This document shows positions 8,459 through 17,528 of a stretch of DNA of 64,000 nucleotides, in pieces (within the stretch, counting starts at the first letter, position 1; each line of letters starts with the position of its first letter). This DNA is from Streptomyces asiaticus. Its GTDB lineage: Bacteria > Actinomycetota > Actinomycetes > Streptomycetales > Streptomycetaceae. Below the pieces are notes generated by a model. That model saw only the letters and a list, made by a program, of their open reading frames with translations, did no database searches and had not been told where the DNA came from. The stretch lies in assembly GCF_018138715.1 (NCBI RefSeq), contig NZ_JAGSHX010000006.1, positions 1,178,001 to 1,242,000 on the forward strand, in the 5' to 3' direction. A program made the translations under genes and the position numbers.

Positions 8459-9577
8459 TCAGTTCTCCTCGGCGAGGGGGGCGGTGGCGGGAACGGCGAT
8501 GGGGGCGGCGGTGACGCGCAGATCGGGACCGAGCCGGGTCACATCGGCCGTCTCGAGGCGCAACGCCTGCGCGATGGTGGTGATTCCGGCGTCGGCGAGG
8601 GCGGCGGGGCCCGCGCCGAGCAGGACGGGGGCGAGGTAGCCGACGACCTTGTCGACGGCGCCCGCGGCGAGGAACGCCCCGGCGAGGGTGGGCCCGCCCT
8701 CCAGCAGGACGGAGCGCACCCCGCGGCCGTGCAACTCGGCCAGGAGCGCGGGGATCCGGAGGCCGGTTTCCGCGCGCGGCAGCCTTACGGTCTCCACGCC
8801 CGGCCGCCGCGGCAGATGCGCGATGCCCGCGTCCTCGGCGACGGCGATCAGCGTGGGCGCGGCGTCGTCCAGCACCCGGGCGCCGGGCTTGATGGTGGCG
8901 CCCGTGTCCACGACGACCCGCAGCGGCTGGGTGGCGCCCTCCCGGTCCCGTACGGCCAGGTGGGGATCGTCGGCGCGCAGGGTGCCGGAGCCGACGACGA
9001 CGGCGTCGGCCTCCGCGCGCAGCCGGTGCACATCGGCGCGGGACTCGGCGGAGGTGATCCAGCGGCTGGTGCCGTCGGCGGCGGCGCTGCGGCCGTCCAG
9101 GGTCGCGGCGAACTTCCACAGCACGAAGGGGCGGCCGCGGCGCATCGCGGTCAGCCAGGGCTCGTTGACCGCCTCGGCCTCGTCGGCCAGCAGCCCGACG
9201 TCGACCGCGACCCCGGCGGCGGCCAGGGTCGCGGCGCCGCCCTTGGCCTGGGCGGTGGGGTCGGCGACGGCGTAGTGGACGCGGGCGATCCCGGCGGCGA
9301 TCAGGGCCTGCGAGCAGGGGCCGGTACGGCCGGTGTGGTCGCAGGGTTCGAGGGTGACGACGGCGGTGCCGCCACGTGCCCGCTCCCCCGCCGCGCGCAG
9401 CGCGTGAACCTCGGCGTGCGGACCGCCGGCCCGCTGGTGCCAGCCCTCGCCGACGACGCGGCCACCGGCGTCGAGGACGACGCAGCCGACGACGGGGTTG
9501 GGGCTGGTGTGGCCGAGGCCGCGGGCGGCGAGCGCGACGGCATGGCGCATCGCTTGGGCTTCGGCTGCGGTGGCCAC
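8459..9577 (-). CDS. ribD: Diaminohydroxyphosphoribosylaminopyrimidine deaminase / reductase
   Basis: Bifunctional enzyme for the second and third steps of riboflavin synthesis. The N-terminal cytidine-deaminase-like domain has the zinc motifs HAEVHAL and PCDHTGRTGPC; the C-terminal reductase domain (about 150-360) contains KFAATLDGR and a GGPTLAGAF segment. 372 residues from a GTG at 9577 preceded by AGGAGG at good spacing; more upstream codons in frame belong to the leader. First gene behind the FMN riboswitch. Confidence 0.96.
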   Translation of the reverse strand: MATAAEAQAMRHAVALAARGLGHTSPNPVVGCVVLDAGGRVVGEGWHQRAGGPHAEVHALRAAGERARGGTAVVTLEPCDHTGRTGPCSQALIAAGIARVHYAVADPTAQAKGGAATLAAAGVAVDVGLLADEAEAVNEPWLTAMRRGRPFVLWKFAATLDGRSAAADGTSRWITSAESRADVHRLRAEADAVVVGSGTLRADDPHLAVRDREGATQPLRVVVDTGATIKPGARVLDDAAPTLIAVAEDAGIAHLPRRPGVETVRLPRAETGLRIPALLAELHGRGVRSVLLEGGPTLAGAFLAAGAVDKVVGYLAPVLLGAGPAALADAGITTIAQALRLETADVTRLGPDLRVTAAPIAVPATAPLAEEN

Positions 9578-9737
9578 CGGGTCCTCCTGCCTCTTCGGGC
9601 ACGGACTCCGGGGCGGTCGAGATGACACGAAAGCGGAAACGCCGCCGCCAGCACGCCGGGATCGGCAATGCGTCCGCATCCCGCGTACGCGAGGGCGGAC
9701 CGCCGAGGCGGCGCACCGGTGATGTCGCTACCGCCGC

Positions 9738-9863
9738 GCACTGCCTCCCATCCGGACTTTCACCGTCGGTCCAGGAATTTCACCTGGTCAACCGGCCGCT
9801 GGCGGCGGACGGGTCGCGGACTGTAACCGCCGGTTCGGATTTTCACCGACCCCGGAGTGCGCT
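9738..9863 (-). promoter_or_regulatory. FMN riboswitch (RFN element)
   Basis: The minus strand reads the canonical conserved blocks in order: GGTCGGTGAAAATCCGAACC, GGCGGTTACAGTCCGCGACC, ACCAGGTGAAATTCCTGGACC, CGACGGTGAAAGTCCGGATG and GGAGGCAGT. It ends 160 bases upstream of the ribD GTG. FMN binding should repress the whole rib operon; between the aptamer and ribD there are GC stems (around 9695-9715) that could serve as terminator or RBS sequester. Confidence 0.96.
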
Positions 9864-10059
9864 GACGTCACTGGTACGGGCCCAGTGTGCCATGGCCATC
9901 GGCCCAGCTGGGAGGCGCCCCCCGTGTGGCCTCCCTCACCCACCCAAGCCCCGGAGGGGCCCTGACCCCGGTGCGGAGCGGTTCCACCACCCGACGGCTC
10001 GGAGCGGCCCCCGCCCGCTACCGGCGGCCCGGGGTCGGGCCGTTCGAAGCGTCTTTCTC

Positions 10060-10945
10060 CCCGCCCCGCCCCTTCCCGAATCGGGGGCAAGCCCCCGAGC
10101 CCCGCCCGTGGAGCTCCGCCGAGGCGTCGGCGCCCGGCAAGTGGCGGGTGGAGGTGGGCGCCCCTTCCCGAACCGGGAGCAACCCCCCGAGCCCCGTTCG
10201 CAAACGGGCGCCGTGGCCCCGGTACCCCACAGACGGCAGGCGGCGGCCACCCCCAACCCCCGACGGCCGGACGTCGCGACGCGGAAACCGTTCCCGGCCT
10301 GGGGGGCGGGAGCCTGCCCCCCGATTCGGGAAGACCGCCAACCACCGGCCCGCCCCCTACCCCCGCCGCCGGGGGTCGCGGCGCGGAGGCCGTTCCCAGT
10401 CCGGGGGCCGGGGGCTTGCCCTCGATTCGGGAAGGGGCGGGGCGGGGAGACGCACCCGCTACCGGCCGTCCCGGGACCGCCGTAACCGTCAGCCACCGGC
10501 CCGCCCCTGACCCCCGCACGGCACCCGGACCCCGGCGGCCGGATGCCGCGGCGCGGAAGAAACCATTCCCGGCCCGGGGCGGGCGAGGGCTCCCCCCGAT
10601 TCGGGATTGGGCGGGACGGGGAAACGCACCCGCTACCGGCAGCCCAGGGACCGCCCGTAACCGTCAACCACCGGCCCGCCCCTACCCCTGCCGCCCGCGC
10701 CGCTGGGCGTCGCGGCACGGAAACCATTCCCGGCCCGGGGGCCGGGGGCTTGCCCTCGATTCGGGAAGGGGCGGGGTGGGGAGACGCACCCGCTACCGGC
10801 CGTCCCGGGACCGCCGTAACCGTCGGCCACCGGCCGGCCCCCGGCCCCTGCCGCCCGCTCGGCCGCGGGTTGTGGCGCGGAGGCCGTTTTCGGTCCGGGG
10901 GGCCGGGGGCTTGGCACCGGTTCGGGGAGGGGCGGGGTGGGGGAA
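10060..10945. repeat. Degenerate tandem repeat array, units of about 160-170 bp
   Basis: The 1.09-kb gap between the FMN riboswitch and the alginate lyase gene (9864-10953) holds no credible gene. It is filled by diverged copies of a GC-rich unit. An anchor word CCGGGGGCTTGCCCTCGATT or a close variant recurs at about 10298, 10400, 10571, 10732 and 10895, giving spacings of 102, 171, 161 and 163 bp; inverse-orientation versions lie near 10072 and 10163. A second block, beginning GCACCCGCTACCGG, recurs at about 10452, 10627 and 10788. Each anchor is itself near-palindromic. All frames across it are chance open frames caused by low stop-codon frequency. Confidence 0.85.
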
Positions 10946-10953
10946 TGGAGCCG

Positions 10954-12258
10954 TTAGCCCTGGGCGATGCTGTCCAGTTGTTCCACCGCCGGCCGCAGGG
11001 CCCACAGGTCGCCCCCGGGCGGGGTCTGGAGCTTGGGCAGGGCCGCACGGGCCTTGCGGTCACCCGCGTCGGCCGCCGCATGGACGATGTCGCTCGCCGC
11101 GTAGGCGCGGAAGTCGAGCTCCGGGTACGGCCAGGACGCGGCGCCCGTGGCCGCCGGGAGCAGGACGTCCACCGCCTTGAAGAGGTTCCCGCCGCGGGGC
11201 CCGGTGTAGTGCCACAGGTCCACCCCGACGTGCTTCCCGATGGCGGCCATCCGGGTGTACGCGACCAGGTTGAAGGTCGAGTAGTGGAAGCTCCGGGTGC
11301 GCTTCAGCTCCTGCGGCTGCGTGCCGTCGGCCGCGATCTGCGTGTCGATGCGCTTGGTGCGGGCGTCGCGGAGCACCTGGCGGGCGCGGTCCCGGTCGCC
11401 CACGGCGGTGGCGATGGCGGCGACCTGCATGTCGTAGAAGGTGCCGTGGTTGTTCTCGGCGGCGCCCTCCTCCTTGCCGAAGTCGCTGTTCACCAGCCAG
11501 TCCAGGAACTGCTTGTTCCAGGTGCGGAAGCCCGCGTGGTCGCTGTCGGACCAGCCGGGGGCGCCGGTGTCGAGGAGCGCGGCGGCGTCGAGGAGGCTGG
11601 TGAAGCCCTGGGAGAAGTCGATGATCCCGATCGAGCGGCCGTCGTACTTGCAGGGGATGAACTGCGCGTGGTTCAGGTTCGGGTTCATCCGGGTCGCCGG
11701 GGTGACGAACCAGGTGCGCAGGATGTCCGCGGCATGTTCGGCGTAGGCCCGCTTACCGGTGTAGTACCAGGCAAGCGAGAGCTCGTAGGCGGACTCGAAG
11801 ACCTTCCCGACCTCGGGACGGTCCGTCATCTTGTCCACGTCGGGGTTCCGTTGGCCATCCTTCTGAACGTAGGGGCAGCCGTACGGATTGTCCTCGGTCT
11901 TGGGTTGGCTGGGCCACCAGTAGGGGGCCTGGCTGAAGTAGTCGTGTTTGTCGCCGCTGGGCGGCACCTGGTCCTTGTCGGTGACCGTCCAGGGGCCCTG
12001 CTTCATCCACTGGTCGGCCTGGGTGGTCAGATCGCGTACGGTCCGCCGCAGATTCCGGTCTCCGAGCTGGAGTTTCAGCTTGGTGAGGGACAGTCGGGGC
12101 CCGTCGAGCACCACCGTACGGGGTACCGGGCCGGACTGCCGGACGCGTTCGGCGCCCTGCGCGGAGGGGGCGGCGGGGATCGCCAGGACGGCCAGGAGGG
12201 CGGAGGCGGCGACGATCGCCCGGGCGATCCGCCCGCGTCCCGCTGGAGGTGCACCCAT
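10954..12258 (-). CDS. Secreted alginate-lyase-family (PL5-like) protein
   Basis: 434 residues from ATG 12258, which has GGAG six bases upstream (a TTG at 12270 would give four more residues). An N-terminal signal peptide (arginines, then a hydrophobic core at about 14-30 ending PSAQGAE) predicts secretion. The body is the alpha/alpha toroid of the Alginate_lyase family: YWWPSQPKTEDNPYG, a central NNHG at about 266-269 matching the catalytic Asn-His region of PL5 lyases, and HYSTFNLVAYTRMA. It probably beta-eliminates a uronic-acid polymer, but the true substrate cannot be read from sequence. Monocistronic and downstream of a gene-free repeat array. Confidence 0.85.
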   Translation of the reverse strand: MGAPPAGRGRIARAIVAASALLAVLAIPAAPSAQGAERVRQSGPVPRTVVLDGPRLSLTKLKLQLGDRNLRRTVRDLTTQADQWMKQGPWTVTDKDQVPPSGDKHDYFSQAPYWWPSQPKTEDNPYGCPYVQKDGQRNPDVDKMTDRPEVGKVFESAYELSLAWYYTGKRAYAEHAADILRTWFVTPATRMNPNLNHAQFIPCKYDGRSIGIIDFSQGFTSLLDAAALLDTGAPGWSDSDHAGFRTWNKQFLDWLVNSDFGKEEGAAENNHGTFYDMQVAAIATAVGDRDRARQVLRDARTKRIDTQIAADGTQPQELKRTRSFHYSTFNLVAYTRMAAIGKHVGVDLWHYTGPRGGNLFKAVDVLLPAATGAASWPYPELDFRAYAASDIVHAAADAGDRKARAALPKLQTPPGGDLWALRPAVEQLDSIAQG

Positions 12259-12387
12259 CGAGCACTCCAATCAGATAGCTGAACGCTATTCAGAATTGAG
12301 ATCGGGCTCAGAGTAAGGCGGCTCCATGGGCACGACAAGAGATCGCACAGGAATGAACTCACCCCACGGATGCGGCGGACCGAACGG

Positions 12388-13617
12388 CTACGGAGCGCCG
12401 AACAGCTCGTTCTGCGTCGCGTCCAACGCCGTCAGCACGGCACCCCGCAACACCCCGCCGCCGCCCACCACCCCCGCGCGCACCCGCGTCCGCAGCGGCG
12501 ACAGCCGGCCCACATGCTCCTCCACCCGCCGGGCGAGCCCCTCGCCCCCGGCCCGGCCGACCTCGCCGCCGAGCACCGCGCACCCCGGGTCGAGCACCGC
12601 GCAGATCGCGGCGACACCCAGCGCGATCCGGGCCGCCAGCGCGTCCAGGAACGTCTCGCCCCGCTCCCCCGCCTCCAGGGCCACGCGGATCACCGCCTCC
12701 GCCGCGCCGGAACCCTCCGTCCTCCCGTCCCCACGGGAGCCGCCCGCCGCGGTCTCCAGGCCGTGCTGCCGGGCGAGTTCACAGACCGCGGCACTGCCCA
12801 CCAGGGAGTGGAACCCGCCGTCGCAGCCGGTGGCGGAGGGCAGCCCCGCGGTGCCCGGGACCGGCAGAAAGCCGATCTCCCCGGTGCCGCCGGACGCACC
12901 GCGCCGCAGCACCCGGTCGAGCACCACGGCCGCGCCGATGCCGTGGCCGAGCCACAGCAGTACGAAGGTGTCGCGGTCGCGCACCGCGCCCAGCCGCTGT
13001 TCGGCGACGGCCGCGAGATTGACCTCGTTCTCCAGCAGCACCGGTGCCGCGAGGCCGCCGTGCAGCGCGATGGCCAGCTCACGGTGCCAGGAGGGCAGCC
13101 CGCCCGGCGAGTTGAGCTCCCCGGTGGCGGGGTCGATGAGGCCGGGCATCCCGATCCCGATGTGGTGCAGCCGCGCCGCCCCGGCCCGCTGGGCGGCTCG
13201 CTCCACCAGAGCCACCACGGCCGCCACGGTGTGCGCCGGATCCACGTCCGGGGCCACCGGAAGCGACTCCTCGGCCACGGTCCGGCCCAGCAGATCGGCC
13301 ACGCACACGGCGACGCCGTCCGTACGGACGTCGACCCCGGCCACATGCGCGCTGTCGGCGACGATCCCGTACACCCGGGCGTTGGGCCCCCGGCGCTCCG
13401 CCCCCGACTCCCCCACGACCGCCACCAGACCGGTCTGCCGCAGCCGCTCGACCAGGTCCGCGATGGTGGGACGGGACAGCCCGGTCAGCGACTTGAGCTC
13501 CCCCGCGGTCAACGGCCCCTTGTCCTTGAGCAGATGGAGGGCGAGGCGGTCGTTGATGGCCCGCGCCGTACTCGGAGAGGCGGTGCGGCCCGCCACGGAC
13601 ACGCTCGTCGAGGTCAT
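12388..13617 (-). CDS. ROK-family transcriptional repressor
   Basis: 409 residues from ATG 13617 (GAAGGA upstream). N-terminal winged HTH (about 15-75, TAGELKSLTGLSRPTIADLV) followed by a ROK sugar-kinase-like domain with LLENEVNLAAVAE and GHGIGAAVV segments. The usual ROK zinc motif CxCGxxGCxE is absent (the region reads GCDGGFHSLVG), and the ATP-binding DxGGT loop is replaced by DVRTDG, so it should be a sugar-sensing regulator without kinase activity. It is divergent from an MFS transporter, with a perfect palindrome between them. Confidence 0.88.
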   Translation of the reverse strand: MTSTSVSVAGRTASPSTARAINDRLALHLLKDKGPLTAGELKSLTGLSRPTIADLVERLRQTGLVAVVGESGAERRGPNARVYGIVADSAHVAGVDVRTDGVAVCVADLLGRTVAEESLPVAPDVDPAHTVAAVVALVERAAQRAGAARLHHIGIGMPGLIDPATGELNSPGGLPSWHRELAIALHGGLAAPVLLENEVNLAAVAEQRLGAVRDRDTFVLLWLGHGIGAAVVLDRVLRRGASGGTGEIGFLPVPGTAGLPSATGCDGGFHSLVGSAAVCELARQHGLETAAGGSRGDGRTEGSGAAEAVIRVALEAGERGETFLDALAARIALGVAAICAVLDPGCAVLGGEVGRAGGEGLARRVEEHVGRLSPLRTRVRAGVVGGGGVLRGAVLTALDATQNELFGAP

Positions 13618-13655
13618 GCCGGGATCCTTCCAGAAGGCCACGGGAAAAGCTCTAT

Positions 13656-13678
13656 CTATCAGGGAGCCTCCCTGATAG
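13656..13678. promoter_or_regulatory. Palindromic operator between ROK and MFS genes
   Basis: Perfect inverted repeat of 11-base arms (CTATCAGGGAG / CTCCCTGATAG) around one central C, 38 bp upstream of the ROK start and 99 bp upstream of the MFS start. Position between a repressor and its divergent transporter indicates a shared operator bound by the ROK protein; the AT content of the arm ends contrasts with the surroundings. Confidence 0.7.
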
Positions 13679-13777
13679 TTTCCGGTGGGCCACGGCGCAG
13701 GCCGGGCACAAGCACGGGTACGGGGACAGAGCACAAGCACGGACACGAGTCGGCGCTACGGGGAGGGTGCGACAAGT

Positions 13778-15010
13778 ATGGGCAGGCTCAAGGGGTCCGG
13801 GGCGTCCGAGATGCGCACGGTACGGCGGGCGCGGATCGCCGTGGCGGCGGTGTTCGCCGTGCACGGCGGGGTGACCGGCAACTTCGCCACCCGTATCCCC
13901 TGGATCCAGGAGCGGCTGGACCTGAGCGCCGGTCAGCTCGGCCTCGCGCTCGCCTTCCCCGCCATCGGGGCCTCGGTCGCGATGCCCCTGGCCGGGCGGA
14001 TCAGCCATCGCTTCGGTGACCGCGCGGCGCTGCGCGGACTGCTCGCCCTGTGGACCGTCTGGCTGGTGATGCCCCCGCTCGCCCCCGGGCTGGTCTGGCT
14101 CTGCGGTGCGCTGCTCATCTTCGGCGCGACCGCCGGGATGGCCGACGTCGCGATGAACGCCCTCGGTGTGGAGATCGAGAACCGCCTCGGCCGCTCGATC
14201 ATGTCCGGGCTGCACGGCATGTGGAGCGTCGGCGCGCTCACCGGCTCGGCGGCGGGCACGATCGCCGCGCACGCCGAGGCCGACGCCCGGCTCCATCTCG
14301 CCATCGCCGCCGGGGTCCTCACGGTGCTCGGCGCGGTGGCCTGCCACTGGGTCCTGGATCTGCGCAGCGCCCCCGAGGAGCATCCGCCGCCCCGCTTCGC
14401 CCTGCCGCCCCGCTCCGCCCTGATCATCGGCGCGGTGGGATTCTGCGCGGTCTTCGCGGAGGGGGCGAGCCTGGACTGGTCGGCGGTCTATCTGCGCGAC
14501 GTCCTGAACACCTCCCCCGGCGTCGCCGCCGCCTGCACCACCGCCTTCTCCTGCACGATGGCCGGTGCCCGGCTCGTCGGGGACGCGGTGGTGGGCCGCT
14601 TCGGGCCGGTGCGGACCGTACGGACGGGCGGCGTCCTCGCCACCGCCGGGGGCCTCCTCGTGGTCACCGCCTCCGGGCCCGCCCTCGCCATCGCCGGATT
14701 CGGCCTGATCGGCCTGGGCATCGCGGTCGTGGTGCCGCTGGCCTTCGCCGCCGCCGGGCGCGGCGGCCCGGCCCCGAGCCAGGCCATCGCGGGTGTCGCC
14801 ACGATCACCTACACCTCGGGGCTGATCGCTCCGGCGGCGATGGGCTCGATCGCGGATCTGACCTCGCTGACGATCTCGTTCTGCCTGGTCACGACGTTGG
14901 CGCTGGGGCTGGTGGCGGGGGCCGGGGTGCTGCGGACCCCGGCGGGGACGGACGCCACGGGCTCGGCCCCGCACCCCGACCCGTCGACGTCCCGGGCCAC
15001 GCTCTCCTGA
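13778..15010 (+). CDS. MFS transporter
   Basis: 410-residue, 12-helix major facilitator protein, taken from ATG 13778 with GGAGG 11 nt upstream; an open frame extends further upstream but overlaps the operator region. It shows the family loop GRISHRFGDRAALRG after helix 2 and GDAVVGRFGPVRTVRTGG in the second half. It resembles the YbjJ/fucose-permease-like branch. The divergent ROK regulator suggests a sugar or sugar-like substrate, which is inference. Confidence 0.85.
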   Translation: MGRLKGSGASEMRTVRRARIAVAAVFAVHGGVTGNFATRIPWIQERLDLSAGQLGLALAFPAIGASVAMPLAGRISHRFGDRAALRGLLALWTVWLVMPPLAPGLVWLCGALLIFGATAGMADVAMNALGVEIENRLGRSIMSGLHGMWSVGALTGSAAGTIAAHAEADARLHLAIAAGVLTVLGAVACHWVLDLRSAPEEHPPPRFALPPRSALIIGAVGFCAVFAEGASLDWSAVYLRDVLNTSPGVAAACTTAFSCTMAGARLVGDAVVGRFGPVRTVRTGGVLATAGGLLVVTASGPALAIAGFGLIGLGIAVVVPLAFAAAGRGGPAPSQAIAGVATITYTSGLIAPAAMGSIADLTSLTISFCLVTTLALGLVAGAGVLRTPAGTDATGSAPHPDPSTSRATLS

Positions 15011-15011
15011 C

Positions 15012-15077
15012 GGGGGCGATCCCGGTCCGACACGGAGGCGATCCCGGTCCGACACGGGGGCGATCCCGGGCCGACGC
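15012..15077. repeat. Three 22-bp tandem repeats
   Basis: Three head-to-tail copies of a GGGGGCGATCCCGGTCCGAC-type unit (15012-15033, 15034-15055, 15056-15077) directly after the MFS stop codon. The first two differ by one base, the third by two or three. Each unit contains the short dyad GATCCCGGTCC; the array may act as transcript 3' end or simply be a replication-slippage product. Confidence 0.75.
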
Positions 15078-15140
15078 ATCGGCGCCGACACCGCCATGGT
15101 TCGGTGAGCGCCGAAAGGATCCGGCCGTACGGTCGGTGAT

Positions 15141-16004
15141 ATGACCGATACGAGCGACGGCCCGGCCCCCGACCGCCACACCCCCTTCCGCCGGCTCCAC
15201 GACGGCGACCGGCCCCTGCTGCTGCCCAACGCGTGGGACCACGCCTCCGCCGCCGCCCTCGTCCGCCGCGGCTTCCCCGCCATCGGCACCACCAGCCTCG
15301 GCGTGGCCGCGGCGGCCGGGCTGCCGGACGCGACCGGCGCCGCCCGCGACGGCACCCTCGCCCTCGCCCGGGGCATCGCCCGGCTCCCCGCGCTGGTGAC
15401 CGTCGACATCGAGGGCGGGTTCGGCGACCGGCCCGAGGAGGTCGCGGCGGTCGCGGCGGAGCTGGACCGGGCCGGGGTGGTCGGCGTGAACATCGAGGAC
15501 GGACGCCCCGACGGCACCCTCGCGCCGCTGGCCCGGCAATGCGCGGTGATCGAGGCCGTCAAGGAGCGGGTGCCCCGGCTGTTCGTGAACGCCCGGACCG
15601 ACACCCACTGGCTCGCCGCGATCGGTGGCGGCACCCCGCCCTCGCCGGCCACCACCGCCGAGCGCATCGAGGCGTATGTGCGGGCGGGCGCGGACGGGAT
15701 CTTCGTGCCCGCGCTCATCGATGAGCAGAACATCGGCGCACTGGCCGCCGACCTCGGCGAGACCCCGCTGAACATCCTCCTTACGCCCGGCCGCCACACC
15801 TATGAGCGGCTGGCGGAGCTCGGGGTGCGGCGGATCAGCTGCGGTTCGCTGCTCTTCCGGGCCGCCCTGGACCATGCCGTCGAGCTGGCCTGGTCGATCG
15901 CCCACCCGGACGCCCCCGGCCATGCCGATCAAGCTGCCGGCCTGCCCGGCTACACCGAGGCGCAGTCACTGGCCGACGACTTCACGGGAGCCGATCCCAC
16001 ATAG
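15141..16004 (+). CDS. Isocitrate lyase / PEP-mutase superfamily protein
   Basis: 287-residue TIM-barrel protein of the ICL/PEP mutase superfamily. Visible family features: LLLPNAWDHASA at the N-terminus, TVDIEGGFGD (metal-binding Asp/Glu), GVNIEDG, and VNARTDTHW. The KKCGH-type catalytic loop of isocitrate and methylisocitrate lyases is not evident, so it belongs to the oxaloacetate-decarboxylase-like/unknown C-C lyase branch. No Shine-Dalgarno is seen at ATG 15141, and TACGGT lies seven bases upstream, compatible with a leaderless transcript. Substrate unknown. Confidence 0.85.
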   Translation: MTDTSDGPAPDRHTPFRRLHDGDRPLLLPNAWDHASAAALVRRGFPAIGTTSLGVAAAAGLPDATGAARDGTLALARGIARLPALVTVDIEGGFGDRPEEVAAVAAELDRAGVVGVNIEDGRPDGTLAPLARQCAVIEAVKERVPRLFVNARTDTHWLAAIGGGTPPSPATTAERIEAYVRAGADGIFVPALIDEQNIGALAADLGETPLNILLTPGRHTYERLAELGVRRISCGSLLFRAALDHAVELAWSIAHPDAPGHADQAAGLPGYTEAQSLADDFTGADPT

Positions 16005-16073
16005 CTGCAAACCGCATATTTTCGGCCAACTAACATTGTTGCGATTCCCCCGTAGCGATGAAGTGGAGCAGTC

Positions 16074-17456
16074 ATGGGCCTCGGCGTGGGCTGGACCCTG
16101 CACGGCGATGGGCGCACCCCCGCCCCCGGTGCCGTCGTCAAGCCGGATGAGCGGCTGTCGTGGCCGAGAACGGTGGGGCTCGGCGCGCAGCACGTCGTGG
16201 CCATGTTCGGGGCCAGCTTCGTCGCCCCGGTGCTGATGGGGCTCGACCCCAACCTCGCGATCATGATGTCCGGGGTCGCGACCGTCCTCTTCCTGCTCGC
16301 GACCCGCGGCCGGATCCCCAGCTATCTGGGGTGCAGCCTGTCCTTCGTCGGCGTGGCCGCCGCGATCAGGGCGCAGGGCGGCGGCAGCGCGGCCGTCACC
16401 GGGGCGATCCTGGTGGTCGGCGGTGTGCTGCTGCTGAGCGGTCTGGCGGTACGGACGTTCGGCGCCCGGATCATCCACGCGGCGATGCCGCCGGTGGTGA
16501 CCGGTGCGGTGGTCATGCTGATCGGGTTCAATCTGGCCCCGGTGACCGCCGGTACGTACTGGCCCGCCGATCAGTGGACCGCGCTGCTGACGATGCTGCT
16601 CACCGGGGCGGCGGTGGTCTGTCTGCGGGGCTTCTGGTCGCGTGTCGCGATCTTCCTGGGGCTGGTCTTCGGCTATGCGGTCTCCTGGGCCCTCGACCGC
16701 GTCTTCGGCAAGATCCACTCCATCGACGGCAGCGGACGGGTCACCGACCACTGGCGGCTGGATCTCTCCGGGGTGTCCAAGGCGGACTGGATCGGTCTGC
16801 CGTCCCTGCACGGGCCCACCTTCCACTGGTCGGCGGTGCTGGTGGCGCTGCCGGTGGTGATCGCGCTGATCGCCGAGAACGCCGGGCATGTGAAGGCGGT
16901 CGGCGAGATGATAGGCGATCCGCTCGACGACCAGCTGGGCACGGCGATCGCCGCGGACGGCGCGGCGACCATGATCTCCACCTCGGTCGGCGGCCCGGCC
17001 AATACGACGTACTCCGAGAACATCGGGGTCATGGCGGCCACCCGGGTGTACTCCACCGCCGCGTACTGGGCGGCCGCGGGCTTCGCGCTGCTCTTCGGGC
17101 TGTGCCCGAAGTTCGGCGCGGTGGTGGCGGCGGTGCCGGGCGGGGTGCTGGGCGGGATCACCGTCATCCTCTACGGCATGATCGGGCTGCTCGGCGCGCA
17201 GATCTGGGTGCACAACAAGGTGGACCTGCGCAACCCGGTCAATCTGGTGCCGGTCGCGGCGGGTGTCATCATCGGCGTCGGCGGCGTCAGCCTGAAGATC
17301 GGCAACAACTTCGAGCTGAGCGGGATCGCGCTCGGCACGATCGTGGTGCTGCTCGGCTACCACGTGCTGCGTGCCCTGGCCCCGGCACACCTGAAGCGGC
17401 AGGAGCCTCTGCTGGACGCGGGCACCAGCGAATACGACGACGAGCGGTCGGCGTAG
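16074..17456 (+). CDS. Uracil-xanthine permease family (NCS2) transporter
   Basis: 460-residue inner-membrane nucleobase permease of the NCS2/NAT family with about 14 helices. The QH pair near residue 40 (LGAQHVVAMFG), the helix-8 motif IAENAGHV and the signature GGPANTTYSENIG are present, as expected for a proton-coupled uracil or xanthine carrier. The start ATG at 16074 has GTGGAG upstream. A hydrophilic tail of about 25 residues ends the protein. It stands alone, 69 bp after the ICL-like gene. Confidence 0.92.
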   Translation: MGLGVGWTLHGDGRTPAPGAVVKPDERLSWPRTVGLGAQHVVAMFGASFVAPVLMGLDPNLAIMMSGVATVLFLLATRGRIPSYLGCSLSFVGVAAAIRAQGGGSAAVTGAILVVGGVLLLSGLAVRTFGARIIHAAMPPVVTGAVVMLIGFNLAPVTAGTYWPADQWTALLTMLLTGAAVVCLRGFWSRVAIFLGLVFGYAVSWALDRVFGKIHSIDGSGRVTDHWRLDLSGVSKADWIGLPSLHGPTFHWSAVLVALPVVIALIAENAGHVKAVGEMIGDPLDDQLGTAIAADGAATMISTSVGGPANTTYSENIGVMAATRVYSTAAYWAAAGFALLFGLCPKFGAVVAAVPGGVLGGITVILYGMIGLLGAQIWVHNKVDLRNPVNLVPVAAGVIIGVGGVSLKIGNNFELSGIALGTIVVLLGYHVLRALAPAHLKRQEPLLDAGTSEYDDERSA

Positions 17457-17528
17457 GCCCCCGGGGGGTGTCCGACGGGGCGTGACGCCTGCGGCGGGCT
17501 GCTCCCCTCCCCGCCCCTTCCCACAACT

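Noticed and set aside
9876..11081. Several open frames of 200-380 codons on both strands across the repeat array
   Set aside because: They overlap each other, are rich in Pro/Arg/Gly from repeated DNA and lack start signals; an effect of rare stop codons in the repeats.
12279..12293. Short inverted repeat CTGAA-5-TTCAG upstream of the alginate lyase
   Set aside because: Five-base arms are too short to call an operator without supporting copies.
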